From positions 7,068,001 to 7,132,000 of the forward strand of contig NZ_FMIC01000002.1 of NCBI RefSeq assembly GCF_900091625.1: a stretch of 64,000 nt of DNA, written 5' to 3'. A program made the position numbers and the translations under genes. Shown one piece after another: positions 46,848 to 55,235 of this stretch (the stretch's first letter is position 1; every line of letters begins with the position of its first letter). Under the pieces are notes generated by a model that saw only the letters and a list, made by a program, of their open reading frames with translations, was not told where the DNA came from and made no database searches. The DNA is from Micromonospora peucetia (GTDB taxonomy: Bacteria; Actinomycetota; Actinomycetes; Mycobacteriales; Micromonosporaceae).

Positions 46848-47822
46848 GTGCAGCGCGTGAGTCGCACCCGGTTCCACCGTGTCCGTCCGCGCCCCGCCCG
46901 TCCACCGGCGCTGCTGGCGCTGCTGCTGGTGGTGACGTCGCCCGGCCTCGCCGGCTGCCAGGACCCTCCCGAACCGCCGATGCGGATCCGGATCGCGACC
47001 GGCAGCCCGACGGCGGTCTACCACGCCTTCGGGCAGTCGCTGGCCGCCATCCTCAACCGGGAACTGCCGGACGTCCAGGCCAGTGTGGTGGTCACCGCCG
47101 CCTCGGCGGAGAACGTCCGGCTGGTCGGCGCCGGCGAGGCCGAGCTGGGATTCACCCAGGCCGACGTGCTGCCGGCGGCACCGGCGGCACACCCGTCCGT
47201 GGTCGCGGTCGCCCGGGTCTACGACGACCTGCTGCACCTGGTCACCACCGCCGGCGGTCCCGTCCGCACGCTGGCCGACCTACGCGGGCGGCGGGTGTCC
47301 GTGGGCGCGCCCGGGTCCGGCACCGAGATCACCGCCGTCCGGCTGCTGGAGGTGGCGCGGCTGGGCGGCGACCGGGTGCGCCAGGAGCGGCTCGGCCTCG
47401 ACGACTCCGTCGCGGCGCTGCGGGCCGGCACGATCGACGCGTTCTTCTTCTCCGGCGGGCTGCCCGTGCGGGCGGTGGAGCAGCTCACGGCCGACAGCGC
47501 GACCCGGATCGTCGACCTCGGCGAGTGGACCGGGCCGCTACGCGAGAGCAACCCGGAGGTCTACGTGTCCCGGGACATCCCCCGCTCGGTGTACGGCACG
47601 GACCCGGTGACGACGGTGGCCAATCCGAACTTCCTGATCGTCCGGGCCGACCTGCCGGCGCCGCTGATCCGGGAGGTGACCCGGCTGCTGATGGAACGCC
47701 GTCAGGAGCTGGCCGCCGCGCATCCGGCCGCCGGCCGGATGAGCCAGCGCTCGGCCATCGCCACCGCCCCGCTGCCGCTGCACCCCGGCGCCGCCGACTG
47801 GTACCGCTCCGCCAAGCCCTGA
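46848..47822 (+). CDS. TAXI-family TRAP solute-binding lipoprotein
   Basis: The protein has 324 residues with a lipoprotein signal: basic N-terminus, hydrophobic core (about 20-33) and lipobox LAGC with Cys37. The mature part is a TAXI-type periplasmic-binding fold: IRIATGSPTAVYHAFGQSLA near the start, AGEAELGFTQAD, and VSVGAPGSGTEITAVRLLE. TAXI proteins normally feed TRAP transporters, but no TRAP membrane subunit lies in the window. It is convergent with a sensor kinase gene, which suggests a sensing role. GTG 46848 or 46857 may be the start. Confidence 0.85.
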   Translation: MQRVSRTRFHRVRPRPARPPALLALLLVVTSPGLAGCQDPPEPPMRIRIATGSPTAVYHAFGQSLAAILNRELPDVQASVVVTAASAENVRLVGAGEAELGFTQADVLPAAPAAHPSVVAVARVYDDLLHLVTTAGGPVRTLADLRGRRVSVGAPGSGTEITAVRLLEVARLGGDRVRQERLGLDDSVAALRAGTIDAFFFSGGLPVRAVEQLTADSATRIVDLGEWTGPLRESNPEVYVSRDIPRSVYGTDPVTTVANPNFLIVRADLPAPLIREVTRLLMERRQELAAAHPAAGRMSQRSAIATAPLPLHPGAADWYRSAKP

Positions 47823-47841
47823 CCCCACACCCCCGGCGCCG

Positions 47842-47896
47842 CTGTCGAGCTGCCCCGTGGCGCGGGGCAGGTCTCATGGACGGGGCAGCTCGACAG
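47842..47896. repeat. Dispersed palindromic element, family 1, copy C
   Basis: CTGTCGAGCTGCCCCG (47842-47857) and its exact complement (47881-47896) are 16-bp arms around 23 bp. It lies 20 nt after the TAXI gene stop, between convergent genes, and may act as a two-way terminator. Confidence 0.78.
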
Positions 47897-47900
47897 GCCC

Positions 47901-47985
47901 CGACCGCACCGCACCACCGGCCGCGCCGCGCCACCGACCGCACCGCACCACCGGCCGCGCCGCACCACCGACCGCGACCCGCACC
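47901..47985. repeat. 34-bp tandem repeat
   Basis: Two full copies (47901-47934 and 47935-47968, one difference) of a unit beginning CGACCGCACCGCACCACCGG, then a degenerate partial third copy. It abuts palindromic copy C on one side and the histidine kinase stop codon on the other. Confidence 0.75.
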
Positions 47986-47994
47986 GGCCTGGCC

Positions 47995-49518
47995 TCAGCG
48001 CTCGGCCGCCCGCGCCGGCCGCGCCGCCCGACGGGCCGACGGGAGCCTGGCGGAGGCCGGTGCGCCGGCCTCCTCCAGGGGCGACGCGGGACCGTCATCG
48101 CGGGCCGACGCGCCGGGATCGGCGGGACCGGAGTCGGCGGGGGCGGGGGCGGCGGGAGCGGGGAACCAGAGGCCCGCGACCAGACCACCCGGGTCACCCC
48201 GGCGCATCGTGAGCCGCCCGTCCGAGGCGTCGACCAGCACGGCGACGATGGTGAGGCCCAGCCCGGCACCGTCGACGTTCTGCACCTCCGGAGCCCGCCA
48301 AAACCGCTCGGTCGCCTGACCGAGCTGGCTCGCCGTCATGCCCGGGCCGGTGTCCCGGACCTCCAGCGCGGTCCCTCCGTCGTGCTGCCGGACGGTCACC
48401 GTCACCTCCCCACCGGCGTCGCTGAACTTGACCGCGTTGTCGATCAACGCGTCCAGGGCCTGGTCGATGGCGGTCGGCACGGTCCGCGCGTACGCCGGGC
48501 CGTCCTCGCCCGCCAGTCGGAGCGTGATGCGGCGGTGCCGGGCAAGCGGCTCCCAGGCGGCGACCCGGGACGCGGCGACGGCCGCCGCGTCGACGGTGAA
48601 CCGCTGGTTCTCCCGCCGTTCGGCGCGGGCCAGGGTCAGCAACGCGTCCAGCACCAGGGCCAGCCGGTCGGTCTCCTCCAGGGCCAGCCGGTGCTCGGCC
48701 CGCCCGTCCGCGTCGGTCAGGCTCGGCCCCAGTTCCTCCACCCGCAGCCGAAGCGCGGTCAGCGGGTTGCGCAGCTGGTGGCTGGCGTGCGCGACGAACG
48801 CCCGCTGCCGGTCCATCACGTCGGACACGACGTCGGCCATGTGGTTGAAGCTGGTCGCCAGGCGGCGCAGCTCCGGCGGGCCGAGGCGGTGCTGCACCCG
48901 GGCGCCACGGTCGCCCTCGGCGATCTCGTGGGTGACCGCGTCCAACTCGGTGACCGGGCGCAGCACCCAGCCGGCCAGCCAGAACGCGGTCAGCACGCAG
49001 GCCAGTACGACGAGCAGGCCCGTCCCGGCCAGTGCCAGCCACCAGGCGGTGACGGCCCGCCGGACCGCGTCGGTCGGGGTGGCGATGACCACCGCACCGA
49101 GCACCTCGCCACCGTCGTTGATCGGCACCGCCACCACGATCGGCCCGTCGACCCAGGGCCAGACCGAGTCGGGCCCGCTGGCCTGCTGGCCGGAGAGTGC
49201 GGTGTCCAGTGCCTCGCGGGTCCCCGGGGCCGGCCGCCAGCTCTCCGAGGCCGCCACCGTCCGGCGGTCCCGGTCGACCACCGCCGCGCCGATGCCGTAC
49301 AGGGCGTCGTAGCTGCGCAGCTCGTTGTCGAGCGGGCCGGGGGTCCCACCCCGCAGCGCCGGGCCGGCCAGCGAGGCGAACCGGGTGGCGTCGGCGAGCC
49401 GGTCGGCGCGTACCCGGTCGGTCTCCCGGCTGGCCAGGGTGGCCGCCAACGGGGTCTCCAGCGCGATCAGCACCAGCACCATCAGCAGCAGATAGCTGAT
49501 CACCAACCGACGTCGCAC
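47995..49518 (-). CDS. Sensor histidine kinase
   Basis: The protein has 507 residues with two membrane helices (about 5-27 and 157-182), an extracytoplasmic sensor domain between them, a HAMP domain (about 183-235), a HisKA dimerisation domain with phospho-accepting His247 in ASHQLRNP, and an ATPase domain with N box IDNAVKFSD, G1 DTGPGM and G2 GAGLGL. The C-terminus is a 60-residue Ala/Pro/Ser tail. The GTG start lies 7 nt after the response regulator stop. The TAXI lipoprotein next door is a candidate ligand-binding partner. The stimulus is unknown. Confidence 0.9.
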   Translation of the reverse strand: MRRRLVISYLLLMVLVLIALETPLAATLASRETDRVRADRLADATRFASLAGPALRGGTPGPLDNELRSYDALYGIGAAVVDRDRRTVAASESWRPAPGTREALDTALSGQQASGPDSVWPWVDGPIVVAVPINDGGEVLGAVVIATPTDAVRRAVTAWWLALAGTGLLVVLACVLTAFWLAGWVLRPVTELDAVTHEIAEGDRGARVQHRLGPPELRRLATSFNHMADVVSDVMDRQRAFVAHASHQLRNPLTALRLRVEELGPSLTDADGRAEHRLALEETDRLALVLDALLTLARAERRENQRFTVDAAAVAASRVAAWEPLARHRRITLRLAGEDGPAYARTVPTAIDQALDALIDNAVKFSDAGGEVTVTVRQHDGGTALEVRDTGPGMTASQLGQATERFWRAPEVQNVDGAGLGLTIVAVLVDASDGRLTMRRGDPGGLVAGLWFPAPAAPAPADSGPADPGASARDDGPASPLEEAGAPASARLPSARRAARPARAAER

Positions 49519-49525
49519 GGCGTCC

Positions 49526-50194
49526 TCACTCGCCGCGCAGCCGGTAGCCGACCCCGCGTACGGTCTCCACCAGGCGGGCGTCGCCCAGCTTGCCGCGCAG
49601 CGACCCGACGTGCACCTCGACCGTGTGCCCGTCGCCCCAGGTGGTGCCCCAGGCGTCGAGCAGGATCCGCTCCCGGGCCACCGCCACGCCGGGTTGCCGG
49701 GCCAGGGAGAGCAGGACGTCGAACTCCTTGCGGGTCAGTGCCACCGGCCGGCCGGCCACGGTGACCGTCCGGGCGGCCACGTCGACGCGTACGGGCCCCA
49801 CCTCGATCAGGTTGCGTTCCGGCACGGCGTGCGCCGCGCGGCGCAGCACCGCCTCGATGCGGGCCTGTAGCTCGGTCATGGAGAACGGCTTCACCACGTA
49901 GTCGTCCGCGCCCAGCCGCAGGCCGAGCACCCGGTCCCGTTCCTCGCCCCGGGCGGTCACCGCGATGATGCCGAGCTGGCTGCTGCGCCGCCGCAGTTCC
50001 CGGCACAGATCGGTGCCGTCCCCGTCGGGCAGGGTCAGGTCCAGCAGCACCAGGTCGCAGGGGGCGGCGGAGAGCGCCGCGGCGACGGTCGCGGCGTGCT
50101 CCACCTCGTACCCCCGGCGGGTCAGGGCGGAGGAGAGCGCCGCGGCCACCCGACGGTCGTCCTCGACCAGCAGGATGCGCACCCGTGCCCCCAT
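49526..50194 (-). CDS. OmpR/PhoB-family response regulator
   Basis: This protein of 222 residues has a receiver domain (1-115; acidic pair Glu11-Asp12-Asp13, phospho-acceptor Asp52, Thr80, Lys102) and a winged-helix DNA-binding domain (about 128-222; LTRKEFDVLLSLA, HTVEVHVGSLRGKLG, VRGVGYRL). It is the first gene of an operon with the sensor kinase. ATG 50194 is chosen because the receiver domain starts 6 residues later. It is divergent from the PIG-V-like gene with 93 bp between the starts. Confidence 0.92.
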   Translation of the reverse strand: MGARVRILLVEDDRRVAAALSSALTRRGYEVEHAATVAAALSAAPCDLVLLDLTLPDGDGTDLCRELRRRSSQLGIIAVTARGEERDRVLGLRLGADDYVVKPFSMTELQARIEAVLRRAAHAVPERNLIEVGPVRVDVAARTVTVAGRPVALTRKEFDVLLSLARQPGVAVARERILLDAWGTTWGDGHTVEVHVGSLRGKLGDARLVETVRGVGYRLRGE

Positions 50195-50274
50195 TTCGTC
50201 GGTCCGATCAGCGAATCGTCGCAGACACGCGCCCGCTGCGGCAGTACCGGATCCCGACCCGGTTCCCAGTTGGC

Positions 50275-50280
50275 TAGGGT
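50275..50280 (+). promoter_or_regulatory. -10 hexamer TAGGGT of a probable leaderless transcript
   Basis: TAGGGT, then CCCGGTC (7 nt), then the GTG of the PIG-V-like gene, with no ribosome binding site. The same hexamer and spacing precede glgM. Confidence 0.5.
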
Positions 50281-50287
50281 CCCGGTC

Positions 50288-51547
50288 GTGATTGCCTCCC
50301 CCGACCCGTCGCACAAGCCCACCGCCCGCACACCCGACACGCCCGGCCACAGCAACCGGGAGGATCCCACCGACGCCGGGGCGTCAGGCCCGGCCCCGGG
50401 TCACGAGCACCGCTCCGGCCTCCTGCGAGGATGGCGGCGGCTGCCGGCGGCAACCACCGCGCTGGCGGTGTACGTCCTGCTCCGGGCGGTCGGGCTGGTC
50501 ATTCTGTGGATCTTCGCGCAGCGGGCGGGCGTGGACTTCTGGCAGTTGCTCCACAGCCGGTACGACGCCCTCTGGTACCAGCAGATCGCCGCGGAAGGCT
50601 ACGACCACGCGGCGGTCAACCACAACCCGGACGGGTCCCCCCGGCTGCCGAACCTCACGTTCTTCCCGCTCTACCCCGGGCTGATCGCGATGGTCGCCGC
50701 GATCAGCCCGTTCTCCCTGCCGGTCGCCGGCCTGATCGTGTCCTGGGCCGCCGGGCTGGCCGCGGCCTGGGGCATCTACGCGGTCGGGAGACACATCGGC
50801 TCGCATGCGGTCGGCGTGACGCTGACGGCTCTCTGGGCGGTGCTGCCGCACGCGGTCGTGCAGAACATGGGTTACACGGAGACCCTGTTCACCGCGTTGG
50901 TGGCCTGGTCGCTTTACGCGCTGCTGTGCCGCCGGTGGCTGACCGTGGGCCTGCTCTGCCTGGTCGCCGGCCTGAGTCGACCGACGGCGACCACCCTCGT
51001 CGCGGCGGTGGGCCTGGCCGCGCTGGTGGCGATCGTCCGCCGTCAGGACGGCTGGCGGCCGTGGGTCGCCGCGCTGCTCGCTCCCATCGGCTACCTGGGC
51101 CACCTCGCCTGGGTCGGCCACCGGCTCGGTCAGGTCGACGGCTACTTCCAGCTCCAGGACGACTACTGGCGCATCGGGTTCGACGGCGGGGCGAACACCC
51201 TGGGAGTCCTGAAACTGGTGCTCACCCGGCCGGTCCCGTTCCCGCTGTACACCTCGACCCTGCTGTTGAGCCTCGCGACCGTTCTGGCCGTCCTGCTCGT
51301 GCTGCACCGCTACCCGCTGCCGGTGGTGGTCTACTCGGTGACCTTCCTGCTCCTCACGGCCGGCACGGCTGGCTACTACTGGGCGAAGGGCCGCTACCTG
51401 GTCCCGGCGTTCACACTGCTGCTGCCGGTGGCGATGGCGCTGGCCAAGGCACGCCGGAGCACCCAGGTGACCGTCATCGTCTTCCTCGTGCTCGCCTCGG
51501 GGTGGTACGGGACGTACCTGAGCCTGATCTGGCACCGCTCACCGTGA
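50288..51547 (+). CDS. PIG-V-like mannosyltransferase (GT-C, integral membrane)
   Basis: The protein has 419 residues with a polar, Pro-rich N-terminus (about 1-50) and about nine membrane helices. The first loop contains SRYDALWYQQIAAEGYDHA, which matches the conserved Asp-containing loop of PIG-V and related mannosyltransferases, and LTFFPLYPGLIAMVA follows as in that family. It would transfer mannose from polyprenyl-phosphate-mannose on the outer membrane face, perhaps to a lipoglycan or protein. The GTG start has a TAGGGT hexamer 7 nt upstream. Confidence 0.75.
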   Translation: MIASPDPSHKPTARTPDTPGHSNREDPTDAGASGPAPGHEHRSGLLRGWRRLPAATTALAVYVLLRAVGLVILWIFAQRAGVDFWQLLHSRYDALWYQQIAAEGYDHAAVNHNPDGSPRLPNLTFFPLYPGLIAMVAAISPFSLPVAGLIVSWAAGLAAAWGIYAVGRHIGSHAVGVTLTALWAVLPHAVVQNMGYTETLFTALVAWSLYALLCRRWLTVGLLCLVAGLSRPTATTLVAAVGLAALVAIVRRQDGWRPWVAALLAPIGYLGHLAWVGHRLGQVDGYFQLQDDYWRIGFDGGANTLGVLKLVLTRPVPFPLYTSTLLLSLATVLAVLLVLHRYPLPVVVYSVTFLLLTAGTAGYYWAKGRYLVPAFTLLLPVAMALAKARRSTQVTVIVFLVLASGWYGTYLSLIWHRSP

Positions 51548-51776
51548 CGGACGGCCCGGCGCTGCCGGTGGACGATCCGGTCGCCGACGCGGTGGCAACT
51601 CTCCTGCCATGAGCGGATCGTTATGCTACGCCGAGTCCGTCCGCCCGGGTCCGGAACGTCGCACCTCGGGGCGGACGTGACCACCCCGCCCGTCCGGGTG
51701 CCGCGCGCCTCCGGCCGCCGCCCGGTGCGGGCCCTGACACGGCGCGACGGTGCGCCCCCGACCGATGCGAGTTGAC

Positions 51777-52325
51777 ATGACTGACAAGAACGACCGGCCT
51801 TCGGTATTCGTCCACCCCAGTGCCGACGTCGAGGAGGGCGCCCGGGTCGGCGACGGCACGAAGGTCTGGCACCTGGCCCACATCCGTTCCTCGGCGCAGG
51901 TGGGCGCCGGCTGCGTCATCGGACGCAACGTCTACGTCGACGCCGAGGTGACGGTGGGCAACCTCGTCAAGATCCAGAACAACGTTTCGGTGTACCAGGG
52001 CGTCACCATCGAGGACGAGGTCTTCGTCGGCCCCTGCGCGGTCTTCACCAACGACTTCCGCCCGCGCGCCCAGAACCCCGACTGGACCATCACGCCGACC
52101 ATGGTCCGCCGGGGCGCCTCGATCGGCGCCAACGCCACCCTGGTCTGCGGCATCGAGGTGGGCGAGTACGCGATGATCGCCGCCGGTTCGGTGGTCACCA
52201 GGGACGTCAAGCCGTACCAGCTGGTCGCCGGCAACCCGGCCCGGCCGAAGGGCTGGGTCGACGCCAAGGGCGAGGTGATCTCGCGCGACGTGGAGAACCC
52301 GCCGGCGGGCCTGTCCGAGGGCTGA
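51777..52325 (+). CDS. Hexapeptide-repeat sugar N-acetyltransferase (WbpD/WlbB-like)
   Basis: This protein of 182 residues is a left-handed beta-helix trimeric acetyltransferase. It opens FVHPSADVEEGARVGDGTKVWH and contains NNVSVYQGVTIEDEVFVGP and GPCAVFTND, the segments seen in enzymes that acetylate the 3-amino group of UDP-GlcNAc3NA or dTDP-3-amino sugars. ATG 51777 is preferred, but ATG 51765 in the same frame is possible. The gene is convergent with a UDP-sugar dehydrogenase, which fits a uronic-acid amino sugar pathway; the aminotransferase and oxidoreductase of that pathway are not in the window. Confidence 0.82.
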   Translation: MTDKNDRPSVFVHPSADVEEGARVGDGTKVWHLAHIRSSAQVGAGCVIGRNVYVDAEVTVGNLVKIQNNVSVYQGVTIEDEVFVGPCAVFTNDFRPRAQNPDWTITPTMVRRGASIGANATLVCGIEVGEYAMIAAGSVVTRDVKPYQLVAGNPARPKGWVDAKGEVISRDVENPPAGLSEG

Positions 52326-52343
52326 ACCGCCAACGACGCGAAG

Positions 52344-52371
52344 CGGGTCCCGACCGTGTGGTCGGGACCCG
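52344..52371. terminator. Bidirectional terminator between convergent genes
   Basis: CGGGTCCCGACC (52344-52355) and GGTCGGGACCCG (52360-52371) pair perfectly over 12 bp around GTGT. It fills most of the 64-bp gap between two stop codons. Confidence 0.8.
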
Positions 52372-52389
52372 TCGTCGGTGCGGGGCGGA

Positions 52390-53673
52390 TCAGCCGCCGA
52401 TGACCACCCGGCGGACGTCCGCCCAGCGGGCGGGGTCGGTGACCCGGCGGCCGTCGACCAGTACCCGCACGGTCGGCAGGTCGCTGGCGGCCAGCGAGCG
52501 GTACTCCGCGTGGTCGGCCTGGACCACCACGGCGGTGACCGGCTGACCGTCGTACGGGGGCAGGCCGTGTGCGGTCAGCTCCTCGGCCGTGTACATCGGG
52601 TCGGAGACGTACGGCTTCGCGCCCCGGGCGCGCAGCGCCTCGACGGTCGGGAAGACGCCGGAGAAGGCGGTCTCCTTGACCCCGCCCCGGTACGCGGCAC
52701 CGAGCACCAGCACCTCGGCGCCGGTCAGGTCGCCGTAGGCGGCGGCGAGCAGGTCGACGGCGTACTGCGGCATCGCCGCGTTGGCCTCACGGGCGGAACG
52801 GACCACCGTGGCGGTCGGGTCGTTCCACAGGTACATCCGCGGGTAGATCGGAATGCAGTGCCCACCGACGGCGATGCCGGGCTGGTGGATGTGGCTGTAC
52901 GGCTGGGTGTTGCAGGCCTCGATGACCTTGGTGACGTCCACGCCGACCGTGTCGGCGAAACGGGCGAACTGGTTCGCCAGCCCGATGTTGACGTCCCGGT
53001 AGGTGGTCTCGGCGAGCTTGGCCAGCTCGGACGCCTCCGCCGAGCCCAGGTCCCAGACGCCGTTCGGGCGGGCCAGGTCGGCGCGCTCGTCGAAGTCGAG
53101 CACCGCCTCGTAGAAGCGCACCCCGTGCTCGGCCGAGGCCTCGTCGATGCCGCCGACCAGCTTCGGGTAGCGGCGCAGGTCGGCGAAGACCCGGCCGGTG
53201 AGCACCCGCTCGGGGCTGAAGACCAGGTGGAAGTCCGTGCCGGCGGTCAGCCCGGAGCCCTGCTCCAGCATCGGCGCCCAGCGGTCGCGGGTCGTACCGA
53301 CCGGCAGGGTGGTCTCGTAGCTGACCAGGGTGCCCGGCTTGAGCCCCGCCGCGATCGCCCGGGTCGCGTCGTCCATCCAGCCGAAGTCCGGCACGCCCTC
53401 GGCGTCGACGAAGAGCGGTACGACCACCACGACGGCCTCGGACCCGGCGACGGCGGCGGCGGTGTCGGTGGTGGCCGACAGCAGGCCGGCGGCGACCGCC
53501 TCCTTGAGCTTGACGTCCAGGTCGGTCTCGCCCGGGAACGGCACCGCCCCGGCGTTGACCAGGTCGACGACCCGCTCGGACACGTCGGCACCGATCACCC
53601 GGTGCCCCTTCGAGGCGAACTGCACGGCGAGCGGCAGCCCGATCTTCCCCAGCGCGACCACGCAGATGTTCAT
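52390..53673 (-). CDS. UDP-sugar 6-dehydrogenase (UDP-GlcNAc/ManNAc dehydrogenase type)
   Basis: This protein of 427 residues oxidises C6 of a UDP-sugar to a uronic acid with two NAD+. The N-terminal binding motif is VVALGKIGLPLA (about 5-16). The catalytic cysteine is Cys273 in GGHCIPIYP, and the C-terminal NAD/UDP domain contains VLVLGAAYRGGVKET. The sequence around the active site resembles WbpA/WecC/TviB rather than UDP-glucose dehydrogenase. ATG 53673 follows AGGAGG by about 10 nt; the glycosyltransferase stop lies inside that leader. The 2-epimerase at 62681 could provide or use its product. Confidence 0.87.
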   Translation of the reverse strand: MNICVVALGKIGLPLAVQFASKGHRVIGADVSERVVDLVNAGAVPFPGETDLDVKLKEAVAAGLLSATTDTAAAVAGSEAVVVVVPLFVDAEGVPDFGWMDDATRAIAAGLKPGTLVSYETTLPVGTTRDRWAPMLEQGSGLTAGTDFHLVFSPERVLTGRVFADLRRYPKLVGGIDEASAEHGVRFYEAVLDFDERADLARPNGVWDLGSAEASELAKLAETTYRDVNIGLANQFARFADTVGVDVTKVIEACNTQPYSHIHQPGIAVGGHCIPIYPRMYLWNDPTATVVRSAREANAAMPQYAVDLLAAAYGDLTGAEVLVLGAAYRGGVKETAFSGVFPTVEALRARGAKPYVSDPMYTAEELTAHGLPPYDGQPVTAVVVQADHAEYRSLAASDLPTVRVLVDGRRVTDPARWADVRRVVIGG

Positions 53674-53678
53674 GACTA

Positions 53679-55235
53679 CTACTTTCCTCCTATTGGGAGC
53701 CGGCGTCGCAGGCGGGCGACGAACCGGCTCGGCGTGACAGGTGCCACCGCGATGACGAGCTGACCCTTGTGGTTGGTGGTGCTGGTGACGACGTGCAGCC
53801 GGGTGCCCCGACGCAGCACGGTCCGTCGGGGCACCGGCCGCCGGGGACCGCGCAACGCCGCCGCCCCCGTGGTGCCGAACGCCTCGACGTGCGCCTGGAT
53901 GGTGCGCAGTTCGCCGCCCGGCGCGCTGTCGGCCAGCAACCGGTCGAGGGGGATCCGGGACCGGACCGTGGTGCCGGTGGCGTCCGCGACGACCGAGAGG
54001 GTGACCCCGGCCGCCCCGCCCGCGTCGATCCGTACGGCCGTGGCGAGCTCCGGCAGATCCGGGCGGGGGCTGCGGGCGGTGACCAGCAGCGCCCGGGTGC
54101 CCTCGAAGGCGACCGAGACGGTGTCCAGCCGGGCGATCCAGTCCGCCACGTCGGCGGTGACCTCGTACCAGGCGTCCGGGATGTCCAGCGTCGGGTCGCG
54201 GAAACCCGGATAGCCGGCGTACCACCGGTCGCCGTCGACCACCGCTGGCGGGATTCCCAACTCGGCGTCCTGCCGGATCACCGCGAGGACGTGGTCCACG
54301 TCCCCGTACCGGGCGGCGGCCAACCGCACCCGTGCCTCGAGCGGCAGCCGGTCCCGGATGCCGTCGGTCAGGTGCTCCACGACCAACGCCCGCACGCCGG
54401 CCGCGACCCGCTCCTGGACCTCCCGGTCCAGCCCCAGGAAGTCGTTCTCCAGCAGCTTGGCGACCTCCCAGGCGAAGTGCCGCAGCAGCACCGCGTCACG
54501 CCCCCGGCCGGGCTCGATCAGCCCGGCCACGAACGCCACGAGTTCCTGCGCGCAGCGCAACCGCTCCAGGTGCCGGCTCTTGTACGTGATGTTGCGGGCG
54601 TTGAGCCGGCGCACCGCGAAGTAGTAGTCGTAGTCGGCGAGCACCGAGATCCGCCGGGCGCGTACGCAGGCCTCGATCGTGAACGGCTGGTCGCTGCCGA
54701 CCGGCATGTCCTCCGGGTAGCGCAGCCCGTACCGCTCGATCAGCTCGCGGCGGAACAGTTTCGTGTTCGACAGCGACCAGGGCAGCGCCGAGTCGAACAG
54801 GTCCACGTCGGCCGTGGTCTCGGCGTAGACGGCCTGGTGGATGTGCCGGCTGTTCACCCCGACCAGGCGGCCCAGCACGACGTCGGAGTCCCACCGGTCG
54901 GCCGCCGCCACGAGTCGCTCCAACGCCTCCGACCCGAGGTAGTCGTCCGAGCCGATGAAGAAGACGTAGCGCCCGGTGGCCCGTTCCAGCGCCCGGTTGC
55001 TCGGTGCCGCCGGCCCGCCCGAGTTCGGCTGGCGGAGCACCTGCACCGTGCCCGGGTACGACTCGGCGAACCGGTCGAGTTCCCGGCCGCTGCCGTCGGT
55101 GGATCCGTCGTCGACCGCGATGATCTCCAGCCGGTCCCGTCCGATGGTCTGCTCGACCAGGGAGGTCAGGCAGCGGGTGAGGTACGGCATGGTGTTGTAG
55201 ACCGCGATGACGACGGTGACGTCGGGAACGGTCAC
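53679..55235 (-). CDS. GT2-family glycosyltransferase
   Basis: The protein has 518 residues with an N-terminal GT-A domain (about 1-230: VTVVIAVYNTMPYLTRCLTSL, VDDGSTDGS, and the DxD region FIGSDDYLG). The C-terminal 280 residues form a helical part followed by a beta-rich domain of unknown role, also found in actinomycete CDP-glycerol/TagF-type and wall-glycan transferases. It probably adds a sugar in the cytoplasm. The GTG start overlaps the stop of the upstream gene (GTGA). Confidence 0.85.
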   Translation of the reverse strand: MTVPDVTVVIAVYNTMPYLTRCLTSLVEQTIGRDRLEIIAVDDGSTDGSGRELDRFAESYPGTVQVLRQPNSGGPAAPSNRALERATGRYVFFIGSDDYLGSEALERLVAAADRWDSDVVLGRLVGVNSRHIHQAVYAETTADVDLFDSALPWSLSNTKLFRRELIERYGLRYPEDMPVGSDQPFTIEACVRARRISVLADYDYYFAVRRLNARNITYKSRHLERLRCAQELVAFVAGLIEPGRGRDAVLLRHFAWEVAKLLENDFLGLDREVQERVAAGVRALVVEHLTDGIRDRLPLEARVRLAAARYGDVDHVLAVIRQDAELGIPPAVVDGDRWYAGYPGFRDPTLDIPDAWYEVTADVADWIARLDTVSVAFEGTRALLVTARSPRPDLPELATAVRIDAGGAAGVTLSVVADATGTTVRSRIPLDRLLADSAPGGELRTIQAHVEAFGTTGAAALRGPRRPVPRRTVLRRGTRLHVVTSTTNHKGQLVIAVAPVTPSRFVARLRRRLPIGGK

